In this document: positions 49,125 through 57,140 of the stretch, piece after piece | How the letters are laid out: the number at the start of each line of letters is the position of its first letter | Position numbering within the stretch: position 1 is the first letter of the stretch | Origin: Bradyrhizobium sp. sGM-13 | GTDB lineage: Bacteria > Pseudomonadota > Alphaproteobacteria > Rhizobiales > Xanthobacteraceae | Assembly: GCF_018398875.1 (NCBI RefSeq) | Contig: NZ_JAGWDK010000006.1 | Span: 298,889-362,888, forward strand | Direction: 5' to 3' | Length of the DNA stretch: 64,000 bases | Program-made: the position numbers and the translations under genes | Notes under the pieces: generated by a model | Databases searched by the model: none | What the model saw: the letters and a program-made list of their open reading frames with translations, nothing else | What the model was told of the DNA's origin: nothing

Positions 49125-49619
49125 TTAAGACAGCCCGTCGATCTCGGCATCGCTGAGATCGCCGGGGACGATGACGACGGGAATCGGGAACGAGCCGGCG
49201 GCCTGGGCCATCATGCTGATCAGCGGTCCCGGCCCCTCGGGACCCGGATTGGCCGCCAGCACCAGCATCGAAATATCGACGTCCTGGTCGATCACGTCGA
49301 GAATCTGGGTGGTGGGATCGCCCTCGCGAATCACCCGCTCCGGCGTGATCGCGGCGATGCCGTTGGCGCGGCCGGAGGCGCGGTCGAGCGCTTCATTGGC
49401 GGCGTCCTCGGCCTCGGCACGCATCAGGTCGGCGACACCAAGCCATTGCTGGTTCTGGTCTTCGATCGCGATGATTCGCAGCATCACCACGCCGCCGCCG
49501 ACGCGCACCGCCCAGCGGCTGGCGTAATACACCGCGCGGTCCCATTCCGCGGTGTCGTCAACGATGACGAGGCATTTCGGTTTGTGACCCGTCTCGTAGC
49601 TTCGTCGCTGGGTGGTCAT
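49125..49619 (-). CDS. Universal stress protein family protein
   Basis: The 164-residue product from ATG 49619 has the UspA fold (KCLVIVDDTAEWDRAVYYASRWA, then VVMLRIIAIEDQNQQ and the C-terminal SMMAQAAGSFPIPVVIVPG). The ATP-binding G-x2-G-x9-G motif is weak here (NPGPEGPGPLISMMAQ), so nucleotide binding is uncertain. A longer frame starts 93 nt upstream but without family similarity. It lies 153 bp from the trpS stop and may share its transcript. Confidence 0.82.
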   Translation of the reverse strand: MTTQRRSYETGHKPKCLVIVDDTAEWDRAVYYASRWAVRVGGGVVMLRIIAIEDQNQQWLGVADLMRAEAEDAANEALDRASGRANGIAAITPERVIREGDPTTQILDVIDQDVDISMLVLAANPGPEGPGPLISMMAQAAGSFPIPVVIVPGDLSDAEIDGLS

Positions 49620-49772
49620 GCATGTCCCGGTGCTGCGCCAAACCGCCGCATGCTGCCACGGCGCAGCCGCTCTCGACAAGCGGCGACGCTGTTGCAACGC
49701 AGTGGGAGCCATAGTGTTTTCGAGCGAAGTGGCTACCGGTTCGCGTGAAGAAACGCGTCAAAACACGAATCT

Positions 49773-50825
49773 CTAGCTCTTTCGGATGAAACCGACGATG
49801 TCCCGCGTCGCCCGCATGGTTTCGTCGGCGAGGACGCGCGCGCGGTCGGCGCCGTCGACCAGGATCTTGTCGACATGGCCGGGATCGGCCACCAGCCGCT
49901 TCATCTCGGAGGCGATCGGCGAGAGTTTTGCCACGCAAAGTTCCACCAGCGCATTCTTGAAGCTGGAGAACTGCCCGCCGCCGAATTCGCGCAGCACATC
50001 GGATTTACTGCGCTCGGCCAGCGCCGCATAGATGCCGACGAGATTGTCGGCCTCGGGCCGGTTCTCCAGCCCCTTTTCTTCCGACGGCAACGGTTCCGGG
50101 TCGGTCTTGGCTTTCCGGATCTTTTGCGCGATCAGGTCGGCGTCGTCGGTCAGGTTGATGCGCGAATTATCAGAGGCGTCCGACTTCGACATTTTCTTGG
50201 TGCCGTCGCGAAGCGACATCACCCGCGTCGCCGGGCCGGTGATAAAGGGCTCCGGCTGCGGGAAGAACAGGCCGTCGCTGAAGCCATGGCCGCGAATTGA
50301 ATCGCCGAAATCATTGTTGAACTTCTGCGCGATGTCCCGCGAGAGCTCGAGATGCTGCTTCTGGTCCTCGCCAACAGGCACATGGGTGGCGCGGTACAGC
50401 AGAATGTCCGCCGCCATCAGCACCGGATAATCGTAGAGTCCCACGGACGCGTTCTCGCGGTCCTTGCCGGCCTTCTCCTTGAACTGCGTCATGCGGCTGA
50501 GCCAGCCGATCCGCGCCACGCAATTGAAGATCCAGGTCAGCTCGGCGTGGCCGGCGACCTGGCTCTGGTTGAACACGATGTGCTTGTTCGGATCGATGCC
50601 GGCAGCGATGAAGGCCGCCGTGACCTCGCGGGTATTGCGGGCCAGTTCCGCCGGGCCGCCCCAAACGTCCATGCCCATCGTGATCGCGTGCATGTCGACG
50701 ACGCAATAGATGCAGTTATGGGTTTCCTGCATCTTCACGAAGTTGACGATCGCGCCGAGGTAATTGCCGAGATGCAGATTGCCTGTCGGCTGGACGCCCG
50801 AAAAAACCCGTTCAACAAAAGCCAT
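49773..50825 (-). CDS. trpS: Tryptophanyl-tRNA synthetase
   Basis: TrpRS charges tRNA-Trp. The 350-residue class I enzyme has the HIGH-type motif HLGNYLGA (residues about 17-24, [13 protein letters not shown]) and the KMSKS motif as KKMSKSDAS (about 200). I chose ATG 50825 ([15 protein letters not shown]), which is the family start; GGGGAAG lies upstream. The longer frame adds 19 unconserved residues. It is followed on the same strand by the Usp gene and preceded by murJ. Confidence 0.95.
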   Translation of the reverse strand: MAFVERVFSGVQPTGNLHLGNYLGAIVNFVKMQETHNCIYCVVDMHAITMGMDVWGGPAELARNTREVTAAFIAAGIDPNKHIVFNQSQVAGHAELTWIFNCVARIGWLSRMTQFKEKAGKDRENASVGLYDYPVLMAADILLYRATHVPVGEDQKQHLELSRDIAQKFNNDFGDSIRGHGFSDGLFFPQPEPFITGPATRVMSLRDGTKKMSKSDASDNSRINLTDDADLIAQKIRKAKTDPEPLPSEEKGLENRPEADNLVGIYAALAERSKSDVLREFGGGQFSSFKNALVELCVAKLSPIASEMKRLVADPGHVDKILVDGADRARVLADETMRATRDIVGFIRKS

Positions 50826-50905
50826 TGTCAGCTTCCCCAAGGATCCTGTCTCGGATGCCTGTTTCGCGCCGTCGTTTGCCACGCAGGGGCTATCAGCGCA
50901 AGCCG

Positions 50906-52450
50906 CTACCCCTTTGTTTGCCTGACGGCGTTAACCGCGTCGCGCCAGCCGATGACGCCGAACAGCCTTAAGAGCAGGCCGTAAATCGCAATTCCTGCCG
51001 AGATCACGACCAGCAGCACAACGGCCTGCACAAGGCCGTGTGCGCCCGAGGTGAGGGCAGGCAGCGTCCGCGTCGCAAGCCACAGCAACGCGCCCATGGC
51101 GAGCGCCGCCAGCGCGATGCGCGGCAGCCGCCGTTTTGCTTCCGTGTCGATCGAAAACCCGAAGGTTTTCGCGCCGCGGCGGATCAGGCTGAATGCGATG
51201 CTCCATGCGCCAACGGCAATGGCCGCCGCGATGCCCTCAGTGCCGTACCAATGGCTGAGCAGGAAGGCAGAAGCGATTGCCAGCACCACGCCTATCAGCG
51301 CGGCGGTCAGCGGCGTCATCGTATCCTCGCGCGCAAAGAACGCCGGCGATAGCGCCTTCACCAGCACATGCGCCGGCAACGCCAGCGTCAGCCACATCAG
51401 CGCGCGGGCGGTGGCTTTGGTGTCATCGGCGGTGAATGCGCCATGCTCGAACAACAGCCGGACGATCGGCGCAGCTAACACGATCAGGCCGAGCGTTGCG
51501 GGCAATGCGAGGCCAACCGCGAGTTCGAGGCCGCGCGATTCCGCGTGAGCAACGGCAGCACGGTCCTCAGCCCGCACCGCGCGCGTCAGTTCCGGGATCA
51601 GCACCGAGCCCATGGCGACACCGACAATGCCGAGCGGCAGTTCGACCAGCCGGTTGGCGAAATAGAGCCACGACACCGCCGATGGCGACGAGGACGCGAT
51701 GATCGCGCCGGCCACGACGAGCAATTGCGGCGCGCTCGATGCCATCATGCCCGGCACAGCCTTGCCGAGAAAGCCGCGGATCTCCTTGTCGAACGAGACG
51801 CGCAAGGGGGTCGCGACGTTCTCGCCACGGCGCAGCACCAGCACGGAGAGCTGCAACAGCCCGGCGATGCCGACGGTCGCGGCGATGACCTGCGCGGCCC
51901 GGATGGCATCCGGCTGCACGGCGAGTAGCACGGCCATCACCGCGATCAGCGCGATGTTGAACAGCAGCGGCGAAAACGCGGTCAGCGCAAATCGCCCCTG
52001 TGCGCTCAATAGCGCCATCATCACCGTCACCGGACCGGCAAAGGCGAGGTAGGGCAGCATCAGCCGCGCATTGTCGACGGCGAGCCGCAAGCTCTCGCGC
52101 CCCGTAAATCCCGGCGCCAGCACGGTGATGACGAGCGGCATGACGAGCGCCATCAATGCCGTGGCAACGATCAACACAGCCGCGATCGTGCCGAGCACGC
52201 GGCCCGCATAGGCCGCCGCGGCCGCCACGCCGTCGGTCTCTCGGACGCGCAGCCATGAAGGCACCAGCGCGGCGTTCAGTCCGCCCTCGGTCAGCAGCCT
52301 TCGCACCACATTGACTAGCTGAAACGCCGCCAGGAACGCATCCGCCACGGCCCCCGCGCCAAGCAGCGCGGCGAGCGCCGAATCCCGCACGAATCCGAGC
52401 AGCCGCGAGGCCAGCGTTCCCGAGGATACCGTTAGAAAAGAGCGGATCAT
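50906..52450 (-). CDS. murJ: MurJ, lipid II flippase
   Basis: MurJ flips lipid II across the inner membrane for peptidoglycan synthesis. The 514-residue product from ATG 52450 ([23 protein letters not shown]) has about fourteen membrane helices and the MVF-family N-terminus with S-R-x-L-G-F-x-R-D. Conserved [22 protein letters not shown] follows. The longer frame adds 50 unconserved residues and is unlikely. It lies upstream of trpS on the same strand. Confidence 0.94.
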   Translation of the reverse strand: MIRSFLTVSSGTLASRLLGFVRDSALAALLGAGAVADAFLAAFQLVNVVRRLLTEGGLNAALVPSWLRVRETDGVAAAAAYAGRVLGTIAAVLIVATALMALVMPLVITVLAPGFTGRESLRLAVDNARLMLPYLAFAGPVTVMMALLSAQGRFALTAFSPLLFNIALIAVMAVLLAVQPDAIRAAQVIAATVGIAGLLQLSVLVLRRGENVATPLRVSFDKEIRGFLGKAVPGMMASSAPQLLVVAGAIIASSSPSAVSWLYFANRLVELPLGIVGVAMGSVLIPELTRAVRAEDRAAVAHAESRGLELAVGLALPATLGLIVLAAPIVRLLFEHGAFTADDTKATARALMWLTLALPAHVLVKALSPAFFAREDTMTPLTAALIGVVLAIASAFLLSHWYGTEGIAAAIAVGAWSIAFSLIRRGAKTFGFSIDTEAKRRLPRIALAALAMGALLWLATRTLPALTSGAHGLVQAVVLLVVISAGIAIYGLLLRLFGVIGWRDAVNAVRQTKG

Positions 52451-52562
52451 GGCGGGCTGTATAGCAGCAGCTTCCCTTGCTGGCGCTACGCCGATCTGGT
52501 AGGCCGCAGCCTTCTTAGCCGTGCTCGGCTTCTTCGCGCAACGCCGTAAACAGGACGGATGA

Positions 52563-53564
52563 ATGACTGACGCAAAATACGACGTTCTCGCTATCGGCAA
52601 TGCGATTTTCGACGTCTTCGCGCAAACCGATGAGAAATTTCTGGCCGATCACGGCATGACCAAAGGCGGCATGGCGCTGATCGACGAGGCCCGCGCGGCG
52701 TCGATCTACCGCGACATGGGCCCGGCGACGGAGGTCTCCGGCGGATCGGCCGCCAACACCATTGTCGGCATCGCCAATTTCGGCGCCCGTGCCGCCTATG
52801 TCGGCAAGGTCAAGAGCGACCAGATCGGCGGCCTCTACACCCACGACATCCGTGCCGCCGGCGTCGCCTTCGAAACGAGGGCGGCTGAAGCCGGCCCCGC
52901 CACCGGCTGCTCCTACATTCTGGTGACGCCGGATGGCGAGCGCACCATGAACACCTATCTCGGCGCCGCGCAGGCCCTTAATCCATCCGACATCGACGAG
53001 GCACAGATTGCGGCATCGCGCATCGTCTATCTCGAAGGCTATCTCTGGGATCCCCAAAACGCCAAGGAGGCCTTCGTTAAGGCGGCTGGCATCGCCCATG
53101 GCGCCGGCCGACAGGTGGCGCTGACGCTGTCGGACTCGTTCTGCGTCGATCGCTATCGCGACGAGTTTCTCGATCTGATGCGCAAGCGCACCGTCGACCT
53201 CGTGTTCGCCAACGAGGCCGAACTGCATTCGCTGTATCAGACCTCGGATTTCGAGGGTGCGCTGAAGCAGCTCCGCGAGGATACAAAACTCGCCGTCGTC
53301 ACCCGCAGCGAGAAGGGCTGCGTCGTGGTGTCGTCCGATGGCGTTGTCGCAGCGCCGGCGTTCCCGATCGAAAAGCTCGTCGATACCACCGGCGCCGGCG
53401 ACCTGTTCGCCGCCGGCTTCCTGTTCGGCCTGGTGCGCAATGCGAGCCATGAGACCTGCGGCCGGCTGGGCGCGCTGGCGGCAGCCGAGGTGATCCAGCA
53501 CATCGGCGCGCGGCCGCAAGTGTCGCTGAAGGAGCTGGCGGGGCAGAACGGGCTGGGGGTGTGA
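52563..53564 (+). CDS. PfkB-family carbohydrate/adenosine kinase
   Basis: The 333-residue ribokinase-fold enzyme has the N-terminal Gly-Gly motif VSGGSAANTIVGIANFG (residues about 58-75) and the PfkB C-terminal signature DTTGAGDLFAAGFLFG with the catalytic Asp (about 275-290). Rhizobiales homologs are usually named adenosine kinase; the sequence alone cannot separate it from ribokinase-type enzymes. GGACGG lies before the ATG. Divergent from murJ. Confidence 0.88.
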   Translation: MTDAKYDVLAIGNAIFDVFAQTDEKFLADHGMTKGGMALIDEARAASIYRDMGPATEVSGGSAANTIVGIANFGARAAYVGKVKSDQIGGLYTHDIRAAGVAFETRAAEAGPATGCSYILVTPDGERTMNTYLGAAQALNPSDIDEAQIAASRIVYLEGYLWDPQNAKEAFVKAAGIAHGAGRQVALTLSDSFCVDRYRDEFLDLMRKRTVDLVFANEAELHSLYQTSDFEGALKQLREDTKLAVVTRSEKGCVVVSSDGVVAAPAFPIEKLVDTTGAGDLFAAGFLFGLVRNASHETCGRLGALAAAEVIQHIGARPQVSLKELAGQNGLGV

Positions 53565-53584
53565 GGGGCGAAGGTCTTTCCACT

Positions 53585-53646
53585 TGTCATGGCTGGGCTT
53601 GACCCGGCCATCCACGTCTTTCCCAACTGCTCCGACAAGCGGGTCT
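53585..53646. repeat. Intergenic repeat (TGGCTGGGCTTGACCCGGCCA type)
   Basis: The stem TGGCTGGG/CCCGGCCA around CTTGA is followed by TCCACGTCTTTCCCAAC and GACAAGCGGGTCTATGGGC. It is a fragment of a repeat common in Bradyrhizobium, as I recall. It lies just before the small TA-like genes. Confidence 0.6.
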
Positions 53647-53662
53647 ATGGGCTTCCGATCAG

Positions 53663-53890
53663 GTGCAATTTCGCCTAGAAGTTGCTTATGAACGAAAGGA
53701 CCAGGTCGCTAGCAAGGTTCACAAAGGGATCCCCGAGGTGCTGAAGAAGCCGCCGTTCGACGCGGAGGCGTGGTTCGCGCGTCTCGATGAATTGGGTGGA
53801 CGCGATTTCCTACCGAATGGTGTCCCCGACGAGCCTCCGTCTGAACCGGACCCGCGCGTCTTCTTCGACGGATGGTCCGATGAAGGATGA
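53663..53890 (+). CDS. Small acidic ORF upstream of the RHH antitoxin gene
   Basis: The frame encodes 75 residues from GTG 53663, but the true start could be GTG 53738 (50 residues). The C-terminal part is acidic and aromatic (PPFDAEAWFARLDELGGRDF, then DPRVFFDGWSDEG). The stop overlaps the next gene's ATG by 11 bp, which supports coupling. I do not recognise the family. It is not a BrnT or RelE fold by motif. Its 5' end runs close to a repeat and may be truncated. Confidence 0.4.
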   Translation: MQFRLEVAYERKDQVASKVHKGIPEVLKKPPFDAEAWFARLDELGGRDFLPNGVPDEPPSEPDPRVFFDGWSDEG

Positions 53891-54080
53891 ATACGACCTG
53901 TCGACTGCCGAACGCGGCAAGTTCTTTCGGGAGGGTGCGCGCCTAGTGCCGCCGATCCACCTCGAGCCCGAGGTGCTTGACTATCTCTCCAAGCGGGCTT
54001 TGGCGCAGGGAGTCTCGCTGAGTTCGCTGGTGAACACGCTGCTCAAGAAGGAAATCGAACTGATAGGCGCAGGCAAATAG
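53880..54080 (+). CDS. Ribbon-helix-helix (CopG/BrnA-like) antitoxin-type protein
   Basis: The 66-residue product starts with a charged segment, MKDEYDLSTAERGKFFREG, and continues with an RHH pattern: a beta strand LVPPIHL, helix PEVLDYLSKRALAQ, turn GVSLS and helix SLVNTLLKKEIELI. Such proteins repress their own promoter and neutralise a toxin. No toxin gene of a known family lies on either side; only the small ORF upstream overlaps it. Confidence 0.65.
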   Translation: MKDEYDLSTAERGKFFREGARLVPPIHLEPEVLDYLSKRALAQGVSLSSLVNTLLKKEIELIGAGK

Positions 54081-54112
54081 CAATCATGCGAAGGCAACCG
54101 ACGGAGGCTGCC

Positions 54113-54322
54113 ATGCGAGTCTCGAAATGGGGCGGCAGCCTGGCCGTGCGGCTGCCCAAGGCGCTGATCGAGAAGATGGGTCTGAAGGTCGGCGACGAAC
54201 TTAATATCGCCGACGTGGTCGACCGAACGCTGTTCGTTCAAAAAGAAGATCGGCGCAAGGCCGCGTTAGAGCGCTTGGCCTCCCCCAATTGGATTCTTCC
54301 TGCCGATTATGTGAGTTCGTGA
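54113..54322 (+). CDS. AbrB/MazE-type antitoxin, probably truncated
   Basis: The 69-residue product begins MRVSKWGGSLAVRLPKALIE, a typical SpoVT-AbrB (MazE) swapped-hairpin domain, then MGLKVGDELNIADVV. Homologs I know go on after a LPxDYVFDR-like stretch for 10-15 residues. Here the sequence reads LPADYVSS and stops at the edge of the repeat zone. The VapC/MazF toxin gene expected next is missing. It lies 32 bp after the RHH gene. Confidence 0.7.
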   Translation: MRVSKWGGSLAVRLPKALIEKMGLKVGDELNIADVVDRTLFVQKEDRRKAALERLASPNWILPADYVSS

Positions 54323-54369
54323 GCGAAGGGACGGCACGCAGACGACCGATGCTCAAGCGCCTCCTGCTG

Positions 54370-54775
54370 ATTTCGGCGGATGGGTACCAAGCCCGTCGAG
54401 GCCTCTGGCAAGAGCGTGTCGCGTACGGCCAAGTCGTGTGGTCCTGGCACCCGTGGCTGGTGTCAAGTCCGCGGAGGATGTAGCGGCCCGACCGGGCCAG
54501 CTCCATCCATCAATCCGCGGATGATGGTGGCTAAAGGAATTCGCACACCAGGGAGAGCACGAAGTACGCCGTAAAACCATTGCGCAGGGAAGGCCGGATG
54601 CTCTCCGCTGGACCTGTATGCTCGTGTGCGCGTTCTTTTTGCGCAATTGCACACGAGACCGCGGGTGCAGCGCGCACCCGGTCTTCCCTGCGCCCTCTGT
54701 TTTCTGGGCGCGAAAGATAAGGGCAAAGCTCGGGCGAGACGCGCCGCGAGATCGCGAAAGCATGTCAGTAGATGA
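54370..54775. repeat. Long interspersed Bradyrhizobium-type repeat with frame-open sequence
   Basis: This 400-bp element includes GGCAAGAGCGTGTCGCGTAC, CCATTGCGCAGGGAAGGCCGG, ATGCTCGTGTGCGCGTTCTT with the inverted TTGCGCAATTGCACACGAG, and GTGCAGCGCGCACCCGG (parts quoted). I recall many near-identical copies in Bradyrhizobium genomes, often mis-annotated as small proteins with GAGKTGCALHPRSRVQ-like text. Here the minus-strand frame is also open. It is more likely a non-coding repeat. Confidence 0.65.
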
Positions 54776-54793
54776 ATGCGAATCTATCTCAGC

Positions 54794-54914
54794 CGTCATT
54801 GCGAGGAGCGACAGCGACGAAGGAATCCACCTTTCCGCATATGCGGCGCGATGGATTGCTTCGCGGAGCCTGTCATCGGGCGCGCGTTCGCGCGACCCGG
54901 TGGCTCGCAATGAC
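54794..54914. repeat. Intergenic repeat (CGTCATTGCGAGGAGC type) carrying the 41-bp module
   Basis: It begins CGTCATTGCGAGGAGCGACA and ends in the inverted form GATTGCTTCGC and CGCAATGACC. Between these closing pieces sits the 41-bp module (54865-54905). Without it the end would read as the usual GATTGCTTCGCTTCGCAATGAC-like arm. Confidence 0.8.
54865..54905 (-). repeat. 41-bp self-complementary module, copy 2 (inverted)
   Basis: In reverse complement it starts AGCCACCGGGTC and ends GATGACAGGCTCC. It differs from the other two copies at positions 6 (A to C) and 20 (T to C, in the loop); all stem bases are kept. Flanks are GATTGCTTCGC on the left and CGCAATGACC on the right. Confidence 0.85.
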
Positions 54915-54936
54915 CTTGCGGTGGCAGAAATGATCG

Positions 54937-54987
54937 AGCCGAGAAGCCGCGGCGTACTGGATCCCCCGCATTCGCGGGGGACGACGA
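54937..54987. repeat. Partial family B repeat
   Basis: GAGCCGAGAAGCCGCGGCG and TACTGGATCCCCCGC with ATTCGCGGGGGACGACG form the inverted counterpart of the 9813-9915 repeat's central part and one arm (CCCCCGC-ATTC-GCGGGGG). Confidence 0.65.
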
Positions 54988-55043
54988 GTGTAGGCGGAGT
55001 GAGGGCGTACCACGCGACGAAGCGTCGCCGCCCTCCTTGTTTT

Positions 55044-56237
55044 TTACGCCGCCCGTTGGCCGCTGCCGGCATCGAGCCCGGCGTACACCCCGCGCTCAAA
55101 CGCCGCAAAAGCCTCCAGGCATTTTGCGTCGGCGAATGGCAACAACTGCATCAGGATCACACCGCTGACGTCGCGCGCCGGGTCGATCCAGAAATAGGTG
55201 TTGGCGAGACCGGCCCAGGCCAGGCTGCCGGCGCTGCGTCCCTCGGCCGTCTGGGCGGTGTTGATCATGAAGGAGAGCCCCCACTTCTTGACGATGTCGG
55301 GGAAGAGATCGACATCGTTGGTGTAGATCGGCGCCACTGTCACCATCTTGCCCATCGTGAGATCGCCGATCTGGTTCTGGCTCATCAGCGCGACAGTCTC
55401 AGGCTTCAGCACCTCGTTGCCGTTGCCGCGGCCCTTGTTGAGGATCATCTGGGTGAACTTGATGTAGTCGGCTGCCGTGCCGTAGAGGCCGCCGCCGCCC
55501 ATGTGGAATTCCGGCTCCTGTTCCAGCTCGAACGGGATCGGCGCCAGCGAGCCGTCCGGGCCGCGGGCATGCATGCCGACCAGCCGCTGGCGCATCGAGT
55601 CGGTGATCTTGAAAGCGGTGTCGTTCATGCCGAGCGGGGTGAACATGTGGTCGCGCAAATAAGCATCGAGCCGCTTGCCGCTCACCGCTTCCACCGCCTT
55701 GCCGACGAAATCGATATTGGTGCCGTATTCCCAGCGCGTGCCGGGCTCGCTCATGATCGGCGTCTTCAGCGCGGCGTTCTGGCAGGTGGTGATGGCCGGG
55801 GTTCCGGTCTTGTCGAGATACTGCGCGCACACCTCGCTCCACATGTTGTAAGCGAAGCCGGCGGTGTGGGTCATCAGATGGCGCAGCGTGATCGGCTTCG
55901 TCGCGGGACGCAGCTTCGGCTCGCCATTGGCGTCGAAACCTTCCAGCACTTGCGGGCTGGCGAGGTCAGGCAGCACTTTTCCGATCGGCTCGTCGAGCGA
56001 GAGCTTGCCTTGCTCCACGAGCTGCATGCCGGCCGCGGTCGTAATCGCCTTGGTCATCGAGGCGATCCAGAACACGCTGTCGGCGGTCATGGCATCATCC
56101 CTGGAAAGGTCGCGCTGGCCGAACGCGCCCTGGTAGATCACCTCATTCCCGGTAGCCGCCATCGCGACCACGCCGGGAATTTCCTTCGCCTCGCATTTCT
56201 CACGCAGAATCTGATCGATCTCGGCCTTGCTTTGCAT
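55044..56237 (-). CDS. Serine hydrolase of the class C beta-lactamase/EstB family
   Basis: The 397-residue product from ATG 56237 (MQSKAEIDQILREKCEAK) has the S-x-x-K active site as SMTK (residues about 71-74), a conserved Tyr in WEYGTNIDF as the general base, and a Gly-rich GGGGLYGTAADYIKF segment. There is no signal peptide, so it is likely a cytoplasmic esterase, D-peptidase or lactone hydrolase, rather than an antibiotic-resistance beta-lactamase. The longer frame is unlikely. It ends near the repeats. Confidence 0.85.
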   Translation of the reverse strand: MQSKAEIDQILREKCEAKEIPGVVAMAATGNEVIYQGAFGQRDLSRDDAMTADSVFWIASMTKAITTAAGMQLVEQGKLSLDEPIGKVLPDLASPQVLEGFDANGEPKLRPATKPITLRHLMTHTAGFAYNMWSEVCAQYLDKTGTPAITTCQNAALKTPIMSEPGTRWEYGTNIDFVGKAVEAVSGKRLDAYLRDHMFTPLGMNDTAFKITDSMRQRLVGMHARGPDGSLAPIPFELEQEPEFHMGGGGLYGTAADYIKFTQMILNKGRGNGNEVLKPETVALMSQNQIGDLTMGKMVTVAPIYTNDVDLFPDIVKKWGLSFMINTAQTAEGRSAGSLAWAGLANTYFWIDPARDVSGVILMQLLPFADAKCLEAFAAFERGVYAGLDAGSGQRAA

Positions 56238-56593
56238 CGGTCTCCTCCCGCTTTGATTTTTATGGAAGTGGAACGATCTTCCTCCCGGCCGCGTGATCCC
56301 GCAAGCGCTCGGCGGAGGCGGCCGCCCATGTCGCGATCTCGTGATAAGCAAGGAGGGTGGGCAGCAGCCGCGCCGGGCTGGCGGCACAAAATGGCAACAC
56401 ATCGCCGCTTTCTGCGAGGATGTAGGGGCAAGGGCGGTGACCGGTTTAACCATCCACGATAACGTGACTTCGCCGCGATTCCCTTCGCCGATCTTTTTCA
56501 GTAAGGCGTTCAGTTTCCAGCACAAACGTTCCGCGTTGGCTGGGTCAAATTAACCAAAATGGTTGTCATTTTCCGCTTGTGCAAAGGTGCGCA
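56238..56593. other. Divergent intergenic region
   Basis: About 350 bp upstream of two divergent genes. No gene, repeat or convincing promoter box is visible. Overlapping frames in both directions have no family motif. Confidence 0.35.
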
Positions 56594-56917
56594 ATGATTT
56601 CGACTTGGAGTGAATGGAAGCGCTATCCCCGTCCCGGGCGTGGCGAAAATATCGAGGCGCCGATCTCGCCCGGCATTTATGAGGTGCGCTACGTCGGCAC
56701 CGGGGCGCTGCACTCGTTCGAGGCGGTGGATAACGTCGCCCAGGCGCTGGCGCTTTTGCCGGTCGGTGGTTCCAGGTCCTGGTTCAGCCGGCGCGACCCC
56801 GCCAAGCTGCCCGATCTCGAATACCGCACCTGCGCGACCTCCACCAAAGCCGACGCCAAGGCCGCCGCGCAGCGCATGATCGGCCGCCGCGAGGCGTATT
56901 TGAGCGGGGCGGCGTAG
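56594..56917 (+). CDS. Small protein of unknown function
   Basis: The 107-residue product from ATG 56594 reads MISTWSEWKRYPRPGRGENI and has a beta-rich start (ISPGIYEVRYVGTGALHSFE), a Gly-rich centre and a helical, Arg-rich end (KADAKAAAQRMIGRREAYLSG). There is no signal or membrane segment. It looks like a conserved hypothetical of Bradyrhizobium-type genomes, as I recall. An ATG 15 nt upstream is an alternative start. Confidence 0.6.
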   Translation: MISTWSEWKRYPRPGRGENIEAPISPGIYEVRYVGTGALHSFEAVDNVAQALALLPVGGSRSWFSRRDPAKLPDLEYRTCATSTKADAKAAAQRMIGRREAYLSGAA

Positions 56918-56922
56918 GACGC

Positions 56923-57023
56923 TGTCATTCCGGGATGGTCCGAAGGACCAGACCCGGAATCTCGAGATTCTCAGGGGCGCAAGGGCGCCCTGAGTTCGAT
57001 GCTGCGCATCGCCCCGGAATGAC
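56923..57023. repeat. Intergenic repeat (GTCATTCCGGGA type)
   Basis: It starts GTCATTCCGGGATGGTCCG and ends CATCGCCCCGGAATGAC in inverted form, with an inner stem AGGGGCGC-AAG-GGCGCCCT. Classic Bradyrhizobium-type palindromic repeat. It lies between the small protein gene and the dehydrogenase. Confidence 0.75.
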
Positions 57024-57140
57024 GGGGGCCCCATCGCCCTCAAAATTCATTGAAGCAGGGCTGCTTCCAGCACCGATGCAATACTTGCGTGTTGGGCCTA
57101 TACTCGGACCAATCCTTCAATAAAATCCGAGGAGTACGCC

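Noticed and set aside
54323..54990. Possible CRISPR array in the repeat-dense zone
   Set aside because: The repeats belong to different families, are not evenly spaced and have no unique spacers; no cas genes are present.
54353..55108. 251-codon minus-strand frame with GAGKTGCALHPRSRVQ text
   Set aside because: Lies in repeat DNA of several families; resembles a recurrent spurious product rather than a gene.
54618..56462. 614-codon plus-strand frame
   Set aside because: Runs through three repeats and antisense to the serine hydrolase; the length reflects GC bias.
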